Positions 36,271-45,441 are shown, counted from the stretch's first letter. The stretch: DNA of 64,000 bases from Thermanaerothrix solaris (GCF_032334255.1 NZ_JAUHMF010000001.1:310001-374000), one strand, 5' to 3'. Numbers and translations: made by a program. The notes: generated by a model not told the origin, from the sequence alone.

Positions 36271-37587
36271 TTACATGGCTCGCTCAGGAGTTGCCACGGG
36301 TTCGAGGATTATCACACCCTGATTATCATCATAGGATAGGATCTCGGCATACCGCCCCCAATCAATTAGGATATCCAATTGCTGCTCGGCTTCATCTGGC
36401 GGAAATTCTAATTCGAGCGCGGCCAGCACGAAATCCCAATCCAACCGATTTTCTTCGGCGCGGCGCAGAAGATTGAGTAGCCACCGCACCAACGGCAGGC
36501 GGCGTATCCGCGTAGCGAAAATCTCTTTGCGTGCCAAGATACTGGCTTCGGCAAAAGTTTCCCCGAGAGGTGTGAGTTGGATATCCCCTTTCTCAATAGT
36601 TGCAAACCCTAGCAACTCTGTCGTTTCGGTCAAGCGCAGGACATGGTCTGAATCAATCCCCAAGTCCTCAGGAAGTTGATAAATATCCGCACGGTGTCCG
36701 GGTTGCTCATTTAGATATTCAACGAATCCGGCCAGGTCATTAATTGTAATTCTTGGTAAGGCGCGAGTCTTACCTGGCTCACCGGGTGCAGAACCCAACT
36801 CAATAGGTTCGGGTTGGGTCTGACCTGCGAGCAGAGCGTAAACCTGGTCTACCAAATCTTGGAATTCAAGGGATTTGCGCTGACGAGGATGTGTCAAGGT
36901 GATTGGCATTTCGGCTACAATGCGTCCGGGGTCCTTATCCATAATAATCAAACGATCTGCCATTAGAATGGCTTCCTCGATATTGTGCGTGACCATGAGG
37001 ATAGCGCGCGTTGGGATTTTGCCGCTGAGCCAAAGTTCTAGTAGTTCACCGCGCAGACTTTCAGCACTCAAGACATCGAGGGCAGAAAAGGGTTCATCCA
37101 GGCAGAGAAGTTCTGGTTCTACTGCCATAGCACGGGCAAAACCGACTTTTTGGCGCATTCCACCGGACAATTCTCGGGGATATGCGGTCTCAAACCCATC
37201 CAGACCAACGCGGTCAATCAGGTCAAGGGTGCGCGAGATGCGTGTTTCTGCGGGTACACCACGGGCTATCAGGGCTAGTTCCACATTTTCCTTAACCGTT
37301 AGCCAGGGAAAGAGAGCAAACGTTTGAAACACAATGGTAGCGTAAGGATTAACCCCTTGTAAAGGTGTTCCACGATAGAGCACTTGCCCCTCAGAAGGCT
37401 TTTGAAGACCCGTAATAATCCGAAGCAAGGTGCTTTTACCACATCCGGAAGGGCCTAGAAGAGCAACAAATTCGCCTTCATGGATGGCTAGATTAACATC
37501 CTGAACCGCCACAAAGCGACGTTGGCCGCTAGTGTAAAGTTGTTGGACATGGATCAATTGGAGCAGGGGTTTTTGGTCGGTCATCAT
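36271..37587 (-). CDS. ABC transporter ATPase (nitrate/sulfonate type) with AAA-associated C-terminal domain
   Basis: 438 residues. The first 250 are an NrtD/SsuB-like ATPase: Walker A GPSGCGKST, Q-loop VFQTFALFPWLT, signature LSGGMRQKVGFARA, Walker B LLCLDEPFSALD and switch His in VTHNIEEA. The last 150 residues (from about ALPRITINDLAGFVEYL) match the AAA_assoc_C domain found on a subset of these ATPases, with winged-helix character and unknown role, perhaps regulatory. One base separates it from the permease gene upstream. The second ATG (37584) has the better Shine-Dalgarno distance. Confidence 0.9.
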   Translation of the reverse strand: MMTDQKPLLQLIHVQQLYTSGQRRFVAVQDVNLAIHEGEFVALLGPSGCGKSTLLRIITGLQKPSEGQVLYRGTPLQGVNPYATIVFQTFALFPWLTVKENVELALIARGVPAETRISRTLDLIDRVGLDGFETAYPRELSGGMRQKVGFARAMAVEPELLCLDEPFSALDVLSAESLRGELLELWLSGKIPTRAILMVTHNIEEAILMADRLIIMDKDPGRIVAEMPITLTHPRQRKSLEFQDLVDQVYALLAGQTQPEPIELGSAPGEPGKTRALPRITINDLAGFVEYLNEQPGHRADIYQLPEDLGIDSDHVLRLTETTELLGFATIEKGDIQLTPLGETFAEASILARKEIFATRIRRLPLVRWLLNLLRRAEENRLDWDFVLAALELEFPPDEAEQQLDILIDWGRYAEILSYDDNQGVIILEPVATPERAM

Positions 37588-37588
37588 A

Positions 37589-39310
37589 TTACTCCATGCG
37601 ATACTTTTCTTCGGCGATCATATATAATCGTCGCCACCACAAGCGGTTGATCAACACAACAGTAGCCACCATGCTTAAGGTGGACGCCAGCAATAATGCA
37701 TAATCACCTTTTGCTGTGGCATGGGCTATCAAGGACCCAATTCCAAGAACCGAATGGGTGCTTCCCCCAAATGTGACGTACTCAGCCACGATACTGGCAT
37801 TCCAGGCGCCGCCACTCGCCGTAATGGCACCGGTGATAAGGTAAGGAAACAGGGCGGGTAAGATTAATGTTCGCCAGCGTTGCCATGAGGTTAGGCGCAA
37901 TAAGGCCGATGTGTATTTCAAGTCTTGAGGAATGGCAGTAGCACCGGCGATAACATTGAAGAGCAAATACCATTGGGTGCCCATAAGCATCAGGAGAACG
38001 GCGGCTAAATTGAGTCCACCTGGTAGGGATAAGAAGAAAAGCAAAATAACGGGAAAGATAGCGGTGGCAGGCACCGAAGCAGCAATTTGAACGATGGGCT
38101 GCAACACGGCTGCCAAGCGAGGCTGTGTTCCGATCGCAACCCCAACCGGAATGGTCCAGGCGAGGGCAACGAGAAGTGAAACAAGGACGCGAATAAGGGT
38201 CGCGCTAACGCTTAAACCAATACTTAACCATTGATGCACCGGAAGGGATAATAACATTTGCATAGCACGACCAATGCCGTAAAGCAGTGCTCCCGTCACC
38301 ATCATTCCCACGAGAATCTCACGCCAGGTTAAGCGCGAGGGGCCTGATTCGTGCTCTTGAAAGGGGAAGCGTTTGACTGCCCAATGATCGAGGTGGGAAC
38401 TAAGTGGTGCAATTATTCGGTCGCGCAACCAGGCAATGAAACGGGCGTTGTTGAGTAGATCATAAAACCATGATGTGGGCGGGTTATCACTTTCTACCAT
38501 TTCCAATTTGAACCGATCCGACCAGGCAAGCAACGGACGCCAGATGAGTTGATCCAGGGCGACGATGGTTAATATAAGGGTCAGTAATCCCCAAAAAATG
38601 GCCTGGTAGTTACCCTGGTTGGCTGCTTCCTGGAGATAGGCACCCAAGCCGGGAAGGCGAAAGTCACGATCACCTACGGTGAAAATCTCCGCGGCCATTA
38701 AGAAAAACCATCCCCCAGCCCAACTCATCATACTATTCCAGATTAGTGGGATCATTCCAAATGGTAATTCCAGGAAACGAAAACGCAGCCAGGTATTTAG
38801 GCGGAAAATTCTACTGGCTTCATTTAATTCCTTGGGAATGGTCTTAAGGGCCTGATACCAACCAAACGTCATGTTCCAAGCTTGACTTGTGAATATCAAA
38901 ACGATTGACGCGAGTTCGGCGGCGGTGGTTTCGGGTAGAATGGCGCTTAAACTAAGCAGAACCACAGGCAGAAATGAAAGAATGGGAACGCTTTGAAGAA
39001 CATCTAAAAGTGGCATTAATAGCCGTTCTGCCCGTGGGCTATAAGCGGCAGCCCGCCCATAGAGAAGAGTAAAGATTAACGAAAGAGCATAAGCAGCTGC
39101 CATTCGTCCAACTGAAAGTAAAGCGTACCAGGGCAAAGCCGATGGGGCAAGAGAGATCGCGGGGCCTTTTACGCTTGGTGGAGCCTTAACCGCTAAGGTC
39201 ACGCCAGCATAAAGTAATACCGCAATAAGAATGAAGACAATAAAATCCCCCGGGGTAAAAAGGCGTTCCTCGCGAGGTTTGGGTAGAAGTAAATCGCGAA
39301 GGGTAACCAT
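37589..39310 (-). CDS. Double-domain ABC transporter permease
   Basis: About 573 residues containing two binding-protein-dependent permease domains in one chain (about 60-260 and 335-570), each with five to six membrane segments and an EAA-type loop (ASRIFRLNTWLRFRFLELPF in the first, ALLRLTSWQRWRTLILPALF in the second). A linker of about 60 polar residues joins them. Together with the ATPase this gives a full importer core, but no substrate-binding protein lies nearby. ATG 39310 has GGAGG four bases upstream; the leader before it carries an attenuator-like structure. Confidence 0.9.
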   Translation of the reverse strand: MVTLRDLLLPKPREERLFTPGDFIVFILIAVLLYAGVTLAVKAPPSVKGPAISLAPSALPWYALLSVGRMAAAYALSLIFTLLYGRAAAYSPRAERLLMPLLDVLQSVPILSFLPVVLLSLSAILPETTAAELASIVLIFTSQAWNMTFGWYQALKTIPKELNEASRIFRLNTWLRFRFLELPFGMIPLIWNSMMSWAGGWFFLMAAEIFTVGDRDFRLPGLGAYLQEAANQGNYQAIFWGLLTLILTIVALDQLIWRPLLAWSDRFKLEMVESDNPPTSWFYDLLNNARFIAWLRDRIIAPLSSHLDHWAVKRFPFQEHESGPSRLTWREILVGMMVTGALLYGIGRAMQMLLSLPVHQWLSIGLSVSATLIRVLVSLLVALAWTIPVGVAIGTQPRLAAVLQPIVQIAASVPATAIFPVILLFFLSLPGGLNLAAVLLMLMGTQWYLLFNVIAGATAIPQDLKYTSALLRLTSWQRWRTLILPALFPYLITGAITASGGAWNASIVAEYVTFGGSTHSVLGIGSLIAHATAKGDYALLLASTLSMVATVVLINRLWWRRLYMIAEEKYRME

Positions 39311-39326
39311 GCCACCTCCAACAAAA

Positions 39327-39392
39327 TGCCCCGCCGGGGTTGAAGTGCGGGGCAAGAGGTAGCCATCAATTGGGTTAACCCGAACTTCAACC
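39327..39392 (-). promoter_or_regulatory. Attenuator-like leader of the ABC transporter operon
   Basis: On the minus strand an eight-base GC-rich hairpin (arms 39347-39354 and 39327-39334) is followed by TTTTGTT and then directly by the GGAGG and ATG. The loop of this hairpin contains a nine-base segment (39338-39346) perfectly complementary to 39384-39392 upstream. The two pairings compete, as in riboswitches or attenuators. No known aptamer consensus was recognised. Confidence 0.6.
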
Positions 39393-39662
39393 GCTCATTC
39401 GGCCCAGGGTGGGATATTACTGTGGTAATCGGAATCTAAAGCGGCAAACTCGTTCATTTTTGGCTTCTCGAAAACACAAGCCAAATATAGTCTCGAGCCT
39501 ATAAATTGTCAAGCACCTCTGTTGAAAAATTATGGTCCGTAAAAATGTCCACTTGTTATCGAATTGGGATTTTACGTTATCCTATACCCAAAAAGAGAAG
39601 AAATGCGTATAATTGCCCACAATTTAAAAACCCCTCTCGACGCCAAAGGTAAAGGAGCGGCA

Positions 39663-41090
39663 ATGTCAATGCATCCACATTCCCGCAGTTTATTAGTAAT
39701 GAAATTCGGGGGCACCTCGGTCGGTGATGCAGCGGCAGTTCAGCATGTTCTTGATATTGTCCGTGAAGCCCGAGCTGCCTGGTCCGCCGTGGTGGTGGTC
39801 GCTTCGGCCCTAAGCGGGGTCACTGAAACGCTTCTTTCTCAAGCCTATAAAGTGGCTCAAGGTGATGATAGTGAGGTTGAAACCACCTTGCAGTATTTAC
39901 GTGAACGCCACCAGCAATTACTAACCGCTTTTGTGTCGGATCAGAAAATGCAACAGGCAGTTATGGGAGAGATTGATCAGCTTTTACAGCGGTTGGCCTC
40001 TTTATGGCAGGCCATTGCTGTGTTGGGAGAGGCTTCGCCCCGCGCCTTAGATGCCGTTGCTGGAATGGGGGAACGGATGAGTGTTCGTATTCTCGCCGCA
40101 GCGCTCAAGGCGAGCGGAATTCAGGCGGAAGCCATTGATGCAACGGACATCATCGTAACCGATAATCAGTTCCAATCCGCCCATCCCGACATCGCTGCCA
40201 CGCAAGCCAAGGTGGAAGATTTTTTGCGCCCTCGCTTAATGAATGGGGTTGTGCCAGTAGTTACCGGATATATAGGCGCGACTCCGGAAGGAATTCCTAC
40301 AACCCTCGGACGAGGCGGGAGTGATTATTCGGCAGCGATACTGGCTGCTGCATTACAGGCAGATGAGGTCTGGATTTGGACGGACGTTAATGGTGTGATG
40401 ACAGCCGACCCACGATTGATCCCTGAGGCCCAAACCATACCCCGCCTCACTTATCGGGAGGTGGCCGAGTTGGCTTATTTTGGGGCGAAGGTTTTGCATC
40501 CCAAGACGATTCGCCCAATTATCGAGGCAGGGATTCGATTGCGTGTCTTGAACACGTTTAATCCTTCCCACCCCGGAAGCGAGATTGTGGGAGATGAACC
40601 GACGATACTCGATGGAGTCATCAAAGCAGTCACTGCGGTCCGTCATCAGCGTCTAATCACCGTGGAAGGACGCGGCATGCTAGGAGTTCCAGGTGTAGCG
40701 GCCCGCACATTTACCGCTGTCGCACGCACAGGCACTAGTGTTCCCTTAATCAGCCAGGCGTCTTCGGAACAGTCTATCTGCTTTGCCGTGCCTGCCGATA
40801 CGGCCGATAAAATTGTGGCGGCGTTGGAACAGGAATTTGCCCAAGAGATTAAGCGCCGCGATATTGATCGCGTTTGGGCATCGGATGAAGTAGTCATTCT
40901 TACCGTTGTTGGAAGCGGTATGCAACATACGCCCGGGGTAGCGGGGCGTGTATTTGGCGCACTAGGAGCAAAGGGAATAAACGTAATTGCCATTGCTCAA
41001 GGCTCTTCTGAGGTTTCCATAAGTCTGGTGGTGAAGGCTGAGGATTTAAAGTTAGGGCTGCTCGCCTTGCATGAATTAATAAAGATCTAA
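39663..41090 (+). CDS. lysC: Aspartate kinase
   Basis: First enzyme of the aspartate family (Lys, Thr, Met, diaminopimelate). The catalytic domain has VMKFGGTSVGDAAAV, GRGGSDYSAAILAAAL and VWIWTDVNGVMTADPRLIPEA. Two ACT domains follow for allosteric feedback (VEGRGMLGVPGVAARTF and VVGSGMQHTPGVAGRVFGAL). Length is 475 residues from ATG 39663, which has GGAG at good spacing; the frame runs upstream to 39564 without a better site. The asd gene follows 11 bases later. Confidence 0.96.
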   Translation: MSMHPHSRSLLVMKFGGTSVGDAAAVQHVLDIVREARAAWSAVVVVASALSGVTETLLSQAYKVAQGDDSEVETTLQYLRERHQQLLTAFVSDQKMQQAVMGEIDQLLQRLASLWQAIAVLGEASPRALDAVAGMGERMSVRILAAALKASGIQAEAIDATDIIVTDNQFQSAHPDIAATQAKVEDFLRPRLMNGVVPVVTGYIGATPEGIPTTLGRGGSDYSAAILAAALQADEVWIWTDVNGVMTADPRLIPEAQTIPRLTYREVAELAYFGAKVLHPKTIRPIIEAGIRLRVLNTFNPSHPGSEIVGDEPTILDGVIKAVTAVRHQRLITVEGRGMLGVPGVAARTFTAVARTGTSVPLISQASSEQSICFAVPADTADKIVAALEQEFAQEIKRRDIDRVWASDEVVILTVVGSGMQHTPGVAGRVFGALGAKGINVIAIAQGSSEVSISLVVKAEDLKLGLLALHELIKI

Positions 41091-41101
41091 GGAGTGGAGT
41101 T

Positions 41102-42154
41102 ATGGAACCGATTCCAGTTGCCATTCTGGGTGCAACGGGGGCTGTTGGGCAGCGATTTGTTCAGTTGCTTGATCATCATCCTTGGTTCAAAGTTACGACA
41201 TTGTGCGCTTCTGACCGTTCAGTTGGTAAAACTTATGTGGAGGGTTGCCGCTGGCTTTTAGATAGTCCGATGCCCGAATGGGCAAGAGATATGATCTTAC
41301 AACCTACAGTTTTGGAGGCTGTTAATGAGCCGATTGTTTTTTCGGCCCTACCGGCGGAAGTGGCACAGGATCTGGAACCCGCGCTAGCGGAAAAAGGATG
41401 TGTGGTGTGTTCAAATGCCTCTGCCCATCGTATGGATGAAGATATACCGTTACTTTTACCTGAGGTCAACGCCGAACATGTGGAATTGATTCACCAACAA
41501 AGGCAACGCCGAGGTTGGCGAGGGGCAATCGTAACCAATCCGAACTGTACCAGCACTGGGATGACCATTGTGTTAAAGGCTCTGGATCAAGTCTTTGGAG
41601 TCAAGCGAGCGATAGCGGTTTCCTTACAAGCGCTCTCCGGCGCGGGTTATCCAGGTGTGGCCTCCTTAGATATTGTAGATAACGTGATCCCTTTCATACG
41701 CGGCGAGGAGGAGAAGGTATCCTTAGAACCGCGCAAGATGTTAGGCACTCTAAAGAATGGGCATATTGAATATCATCCTCTTACTATTTCGGCACAGACT
41801 AATCGTGTAGCGGTATTGGATGGACATATGGTATGTCTGAACGTAGAGTGTGAGACACGACCCTCGCCTGAAGAAGCCATTCAGGTTCTAGAGGCGTTTG
41901 CTTTGCCTGACTGGCTTGCTAATTTGCCTTCCTCTCCCAGGCCTCCAATCATGGTGCGGCGTGAAAATGATCGTCCACAACCTCGTTTGGATCGAATGAT
42001 AGGACGAGGTATGAGCACCATAGTAGGGCGAGTTCGTGCGGATGAGGTGCTGGATTTGAAAATGGTGGTTTTATCCCATAATACAATCCGAGGCGCAGCG
42101 GGAGCCTCAATTTATAATGCTGAGTTGATTGTACAAAAAGGGTTATTACCATGA
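41102..42154 (+). CDS. asd: Aspartate-semialdehyde dehydrogenase
   Basis: NADPH-dependent reduction of aspartyl phosphate to the semialdehyde. The 350-residue protein resembles the archaeal/fungal-type enzymes: AILGATGAVGQRFVQLL, the catalytic cysteine in TNPNCTSTGMTIVLKAL, and LSGAGYPGVASLDIVDNV. The catalytic histidine is probably in LDGHMVCLNVECE. GGAG precedes the ATG. It forms an operon with lysC upstream and the DUF4914-like gene 10 bases downstream. Confidence 0.95.
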   Translation: MEPIPVAILGATGAVGQRFVQLLDHHPWFKVTTLCASDRSVGKTYVEGCRWLLDSPMPEWARDMILQPTVLEAVNEPIVFSALPAEVAQDLEPALAEKGCVVCSNASAHRMDEDIPLLLPEVNAEHVELIHQQRQRRGWRGAIVTNPNCTSTGMTIVLKALDQVFGVKRAIAVSLQALSGAGYPGVASLDIVDNVIPFIRGEEEKVSLEPRKMLGTLKNGHIEYHPLTISAQTNRVAVLDGHMVCLNVECETRPSPEEAIQVLEAFALPDWLANLPSSPRPPIMVRRENDRPQPRLDRMIGRGMSTIVGRVRADEVLDLKMVVLSHNTIRGAAGASIYNAELIVQKGLLP

Positions 42155-42164
42155 GGAGGCAAGC

Positions 42165-44087
42165 ATGATGAGCGATCAATTATGGAATAGAAAGGAAAGC
42201 GAGTTGGCTGCGGAAGGGGTTACCTGGCACGTGTTTAATCCACCCACAGAAGTAGCTGAAGTATTGGCTGCGGCACCAAAGGTTATCGTGGCTACCTCTG
42301 TGGAAATGTTAATTGACCTGGCCTGCGGTGGTCCAGAAAGCAACTATTATGAAGTGGTTTATGATGTACCCAGTAAGGGGCGCGTCATTGAAGCCACAGT
42401 AGCCCGAGTGCGCAATGGGGTGGTGGTAAATTACACTGAGCCCTACATGCGTCGCCGGGACCCCGATTCATTGGTTGTAGGTGATGATCGCCCAACAGAT
42501 CAGCCCCGTTTTCGAGAGCGTTTCGGGCGTGACTTTGCCCCCATTCGACTGGAGGCATTGGCCTGGCTAAAAACTCAGGAATTGGCTGTATTTGGTTTTA
42601 TTGCTGGGCGTCCAGGTATGGGGCCGGATGCCCTTGCTATCGTTCCGGCAAACGCGGGTTTCTTTGCCTTGGCGCTGGCGATGTTGCAAGGGATTATCCC
42701 TCCTGAACAATTACCGGATGGGTTTAAGCCCCGGGTCGTGGTTTGGGGAGTTCCAACGTTTCGTCATATCTACTTTGGGGGGAGGCAGGTGGTAGTGCAC
42801 TATCGTGGAGATAAGGTTTATGAGATCTTCTCATTCAACCTTTATCCGGGACCGAGCGCAAAGAAGGGCATTTATGGAGTCTTGATTGAAACCGGTGAAC
42901 GTGAGGGTTGGGTTGCGCCTCACTGTTCCACCGTGCAAGTGGTTACTCCCTATGATAACGTTCTCACGATTATGCATGAAGGTGCCAGTGGTGGTGGCAA
43001 GAGCGAGATGCTTGAACAAGTCCATCGCGAGCCGGACGGACGTCTGTTGTTGGGCGAAAATTTGGTCACGGGTGAGCGGCGCTATTTACAGATCCCCCGC
43101 ACCTGTGAGCTCAATCCTGTCAATGATGACATGGCGCTTTGTCATCCTTCAATTCAGCAGCCGAACGGGAAATTGCGTTTGGTGGATGCGGAGCGTGCTT
43201 GGTTTGTACGCGTCAACCATATTGATCGTTACGGTGTGGATCCTTATCTCGAACGCTTAACGGCGCAGCCCAGCAAACCGCTCCTATTCTTGAATATTGA
43301 TGCAGTTCCCGGTAGTCGTGCATTAATTTGGGAACATATTCAGGATGCCCCAGGAAAACCCTGCCCTAACCCGCGTGTAGTGGTTCCACGCGAGATTATT
43401 CCTAATGTGGTCAATGACGTCGTTGCGGTTGATGTGCGTTCATTTGGAGTCCGCACTCCCCCTTGCACGCGCGAGCGACCTAGTTATGGAATTATTGGTC
43501 TGTTCCATTTACTTCCACCAGCCTTAGCGTGGTTATGGCGTTTAGTAGCACCACGTGGCCATGAGAATCCCAGTATCGTGGATACCCAAGGGATGAGTAG
43601 TGAGGGAGTGGGTTCCTATTGGCCGTTTGCGCCGGGACGTAAAGTAGCGCAAGCAAATTTGCTTCTGGAGCAAATTCTCAAGTACCCGCGTACACGCCAT
43701 GTACTTATTCCCAATCAACATGTTGGAGCTTGGCGGGTTGGGTTTATGCCCCAATGGATTGCCCGTGAGTATTTGGCACGTCGTGGGAGCGCCCGTTTTC
43801 GCAGTGACCAGATTCGCCCAGCGCGCTGTCCCCTTTTAGGCTATGCAATGCATACCCTCCACGTTGAAGGTCAGCAGATACCACGCTGGTTTTTGCAGGT
43901 AGATACTCAGCCCGAAGTTGGTCCTGAAGGGTATGATCAAGGTGCGAAGATGCTTGTGAATTTCTTCCACCGTTGTTTGCAGGATTTCTTGCGACCTGAT
44001 TTGGATCCCCTGGGGCGCCAAATTATTCAGTGCTGTTTAGATGGAGGCTCGCTTGAGGATTACCTTCAATTAACGCCAATGGAGTAG
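42165..44087 (+). CDS. DUF4914-type P-loop protein
   Basis: 640 residues, matching from memory the uncharacterised family DUF4914: NYTEPYMRRRDPDSLVVGDDR and IVPANAGFFALALAMLQGI are characteristic. The central HEGASGGGKSEMLEQ is a P-loop of the form Gly-x-Ser-Gly-x-Gly-Lys-Ser-Glu, very like HPr kinase and related to PEP carboxykinase, so a nucleotide-dependent kinase or carboxykinase-like activity is possible (inference). GGAGG precedes ATG 42165. It follows asd by 10 bases and ends at a strong terminator, so it is co-transcribed with lysC-asd. Confidence 0.85.
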   Translation: MMSDQLWNRKESELAAEGVTWHVFNPPTEVAEVLAAAPKVIVATSVEMLIDLACGGPESNYYEVVYDVPSKGRVIEATVARVRNGVVVNYTEPYMRRRDPDSLVVGDDRPTDQPRFRERFGRDFAPIRLEALAWLKTQELAVFGFIAGRPGMGPDALAIVPANAGFFALALAMLQGIIPPEQLPDGFKPRVVVWGVPTFRHIYFGGRQVVVHYRGDKVYEIFSFNLYPGPSAKKGIYGVLIETGEREGWVAPHCSTVQVVTPYDNVLTIMHEGASGGGKSEMLEQVHREPDGRLLLGENLVTGERRYLQIPRTCELNPVNDDMALCHPSIQQPNGKLRLVDAERAWFVRVNHIDRYGVDPYLERLTAQPSKPLLFLNIDAVPGSRALIWEHIQDAPGKPCPNPRVVVPREIIPNVVNDVVAVDVRSFGVRTPPCTRERPSYGIIGLFHLLPPALAWLWRLVAPRGHENPSIVDTQGMSSEGVGSYWPFAPGRKVAQANLLLEQILKYPRTRHVLIPNQHVGAWRVGFMPQWIAREYLARRGSARFRSDQIRPARCPLLGYAMHTLHVEGQQIPRWFLQVDTQPEVGPEGYDQGAKMLVNFFHRCLQDFLRPDLDPLGRQIIQCCLDGGSLEDYLQLTPME

Positions 44088-44111
44088 AGAATCAAATTTC
44101 TTGGTTTTAAA

Positions 44112-44146
44112 AATCAGAGACCTGTTATAACGGGTCTCTGATTTTT
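44112..44146 (+). terminator. Terminator of the lysC-asd-DUF4914 operon
   Basis: Eleven-base perfect arms 44112-44122 and 44133-44143 (AATCAGAGACC and complement), ten-base loop and a T run, 24 bases after the stop codon. Confidence 0.95.
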
Positions 44147-44235
44147 GTGCCAAATATCACCCTAAAAATGTTAACCAACTCATAACCAAAAGGCCATTAC
44201 TGATTGAGGGTATTATGGTAAACTTTTTTTAGATT

Positions 44236-44316
44236 GGGCAGTTTTGGGATAAGGTGCTTTTGATGCTATTCCCTGATTAAAGTCCACGTTCCGAGAAAAC
44301 TGCCCGCTTTCTTTTA
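44236..44316 (+). promoter_or_regulatory. Structured leader upstream of the phosphonate-type importer
   Basis: GGGCAGTTTT (44236-44245) and AAAACTGCCC (44296-44305) are perfect 10-base complements enclosing 50 bases. GGGATA (44246-44251) with TATTCCC (44267-44273) can form an inner stem. The closing stem is followed by GCTTTCTTTT, a U-rich tail as in intrinsic terminators, 30 bases before the binding-protein ATG. It could be a riboswitch or attenuator; no known aptamer was recognised. Confidence 0.55.
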
Positions 44317-44346
44317 AACCCCTGTATTCCCCAAAAGGAGGTTTTT

Positions 44347-45390
44347 ATGAAGAGAATCCATGTATCGTATATTGCCCTAGTGGCAATGGTGGCCCTGGCT
44401 ATGGTATTAGCAGCCTGCCAACCGGCAGCAACTCCAACACCCGAACCAACACAGCCACCGGCACAGGTCGAACAGCCCACGACGCCACCTCAACCCACTC
44501 CCACCCCTGAACCTACGGCGGTACCGTTAGGAAGCCCCGAAAATCCACTTATTATGGCTTTGGCCCCTTCAGCAACAGCCCAAGAGTTGATCGCCAGTGG
44601 TGAAGCCATTGCTAAACAGCTATCGGATTTGACTGGCTATACCATCAAGACCACGGTTCCGAATTCATATGGTGCACTGGTGGAAGCCATGGGCGCAGGT
44701 AACGCGCACATTGGTTGGCTGCCCCCATTTGCATACGTTGTTGCGCACCAGAAGGGTTATGCAGATGTGGGATTGATCACTCTTCGCTTTGGTGCTGACC
44801 ACTACGGCTCTCAATTCATTGCTCACGTAGATAGTGGATTTACCCCCTACTTCGATCCCCAGACCAACCAAAATACGGCTGATGCGGCGACAGCATTGGC
44901 TCAATTTGAAGGCAAGAAACCCTGCTGGACTGATCCACTTTCATCCTCAGGGTATGTAATCCCGGTTGGTTATCTGAACAAATATGGGATTAAGACCCAG
45001 GCGGCGGCCTTTGTTCAGGGCCATCCAACGGTTGTGCGCGCGCTTTATGCCAAGGGCATCTGCGATTTTGGTGCAACCTTCATTGACGCTCGTACTTCCT
45101 CTGCCTTGCAGAAGGATATCCCTGATGTTATGGATAAAATTGTGGTCATTTGGCGCACAGACCCGATCATCCCAAATGATAATGTGTCTTACGCTGCCAC
45201 TGTCCCGGAGGAAATGCGCGCCAAATTGAACGAGGCATTCTTGAAAATTGCAGAAACTGAGGAAGGCAAAGCTGCTTTGAAGGCAGTATACCAAATCGAG
45301 GGGCTTAAGGTTGTGGACGACACCTTCTATGATGAATTCCGCGTTTACCTTGAGGCCTCTGGAGTAGATATCACCAGCCTGGTGAAATAA
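44347..45390 (+). CDS. phnD: PhnD-like phosphate/phosphonate-binding lipoprotein
   Basis: Extracytoplasmic solute-binding lipoprotein of 347 residues. The signal peptide ends in lipobox LAACQP, followed by a 40-residue Thr/Pro-rich tether. The ligand domain follows PhnD: LIMALAPSATAQELIASGE, YGALVEAMGAGNAHIGWLPPF and CWTDPLSSSGYVIPVGYL. PhnD-type proteins bind phosphonates, phosphite or phosphate, but unrelated ligands are known, so the substrate is open. AAAGGAGG precedes the ATG. It heads the importer operon. Confidence 0.9.
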   Translation: MKRIHVSYIALVAMVALAMVLAACQPAATPTPEPTQPPAQVEQPTTPPQPTPTPEPTAVPLGSPENPLIMALAPSATAQELIASGEAIAKQLSDLTGYTIKTTVPNSYGALVEAMGAGNAHIGWLPPFAYVVAHQKGYADVGLITLRFGADHYGSQFIAHVDSGFTPYFDPQTNQNTADAATALAQFEGKKPCWTDPLSSSGYVIPVGYLNKYGIKTQAAAFVQGHPTVVRALYAKGICDFGATFIDARTSSALQKDIPDVMDKIVVIWRTDPIIPNDNVSYAATVPEEMRAKLNEAFLKIAETEEGKAALKAVYQIEGLKVVDDTFYDEFRVYLEASGVDITSLVK

Positions 45391-45407
45391 GCCAGTCAAG
45401 ACTTGGT

Positions 45408-45441
45408 TTGGGGGTGGGAGATCATTTTCTCCCACCCCCAA
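45408..45441 (+). terminator. Strong intercistronic hairpin between phnD and phnC
   Basis: Fourteen-base perfect arms (45408-45421 and 45428-45441) with a six-base loop, followed by CGTGATTTTT. It probably protects the binding-protein message or lets only part of transcription pass, giving more binding protein than membrane components. Confidence 0.8.

Noticed and set aside
39327..39420. Known riboswitch (TPP, guanidine, manganese, fluoride) in the ABC importer leader
   Set aside because: None of the conserved core strings I remember for these classes is present.
39608..39613. TATAAT upstream of lysC as a promoter
   Set aside because: No acceptable -35 hexamer at 16-18 bases upstream and no extended -10 TG.
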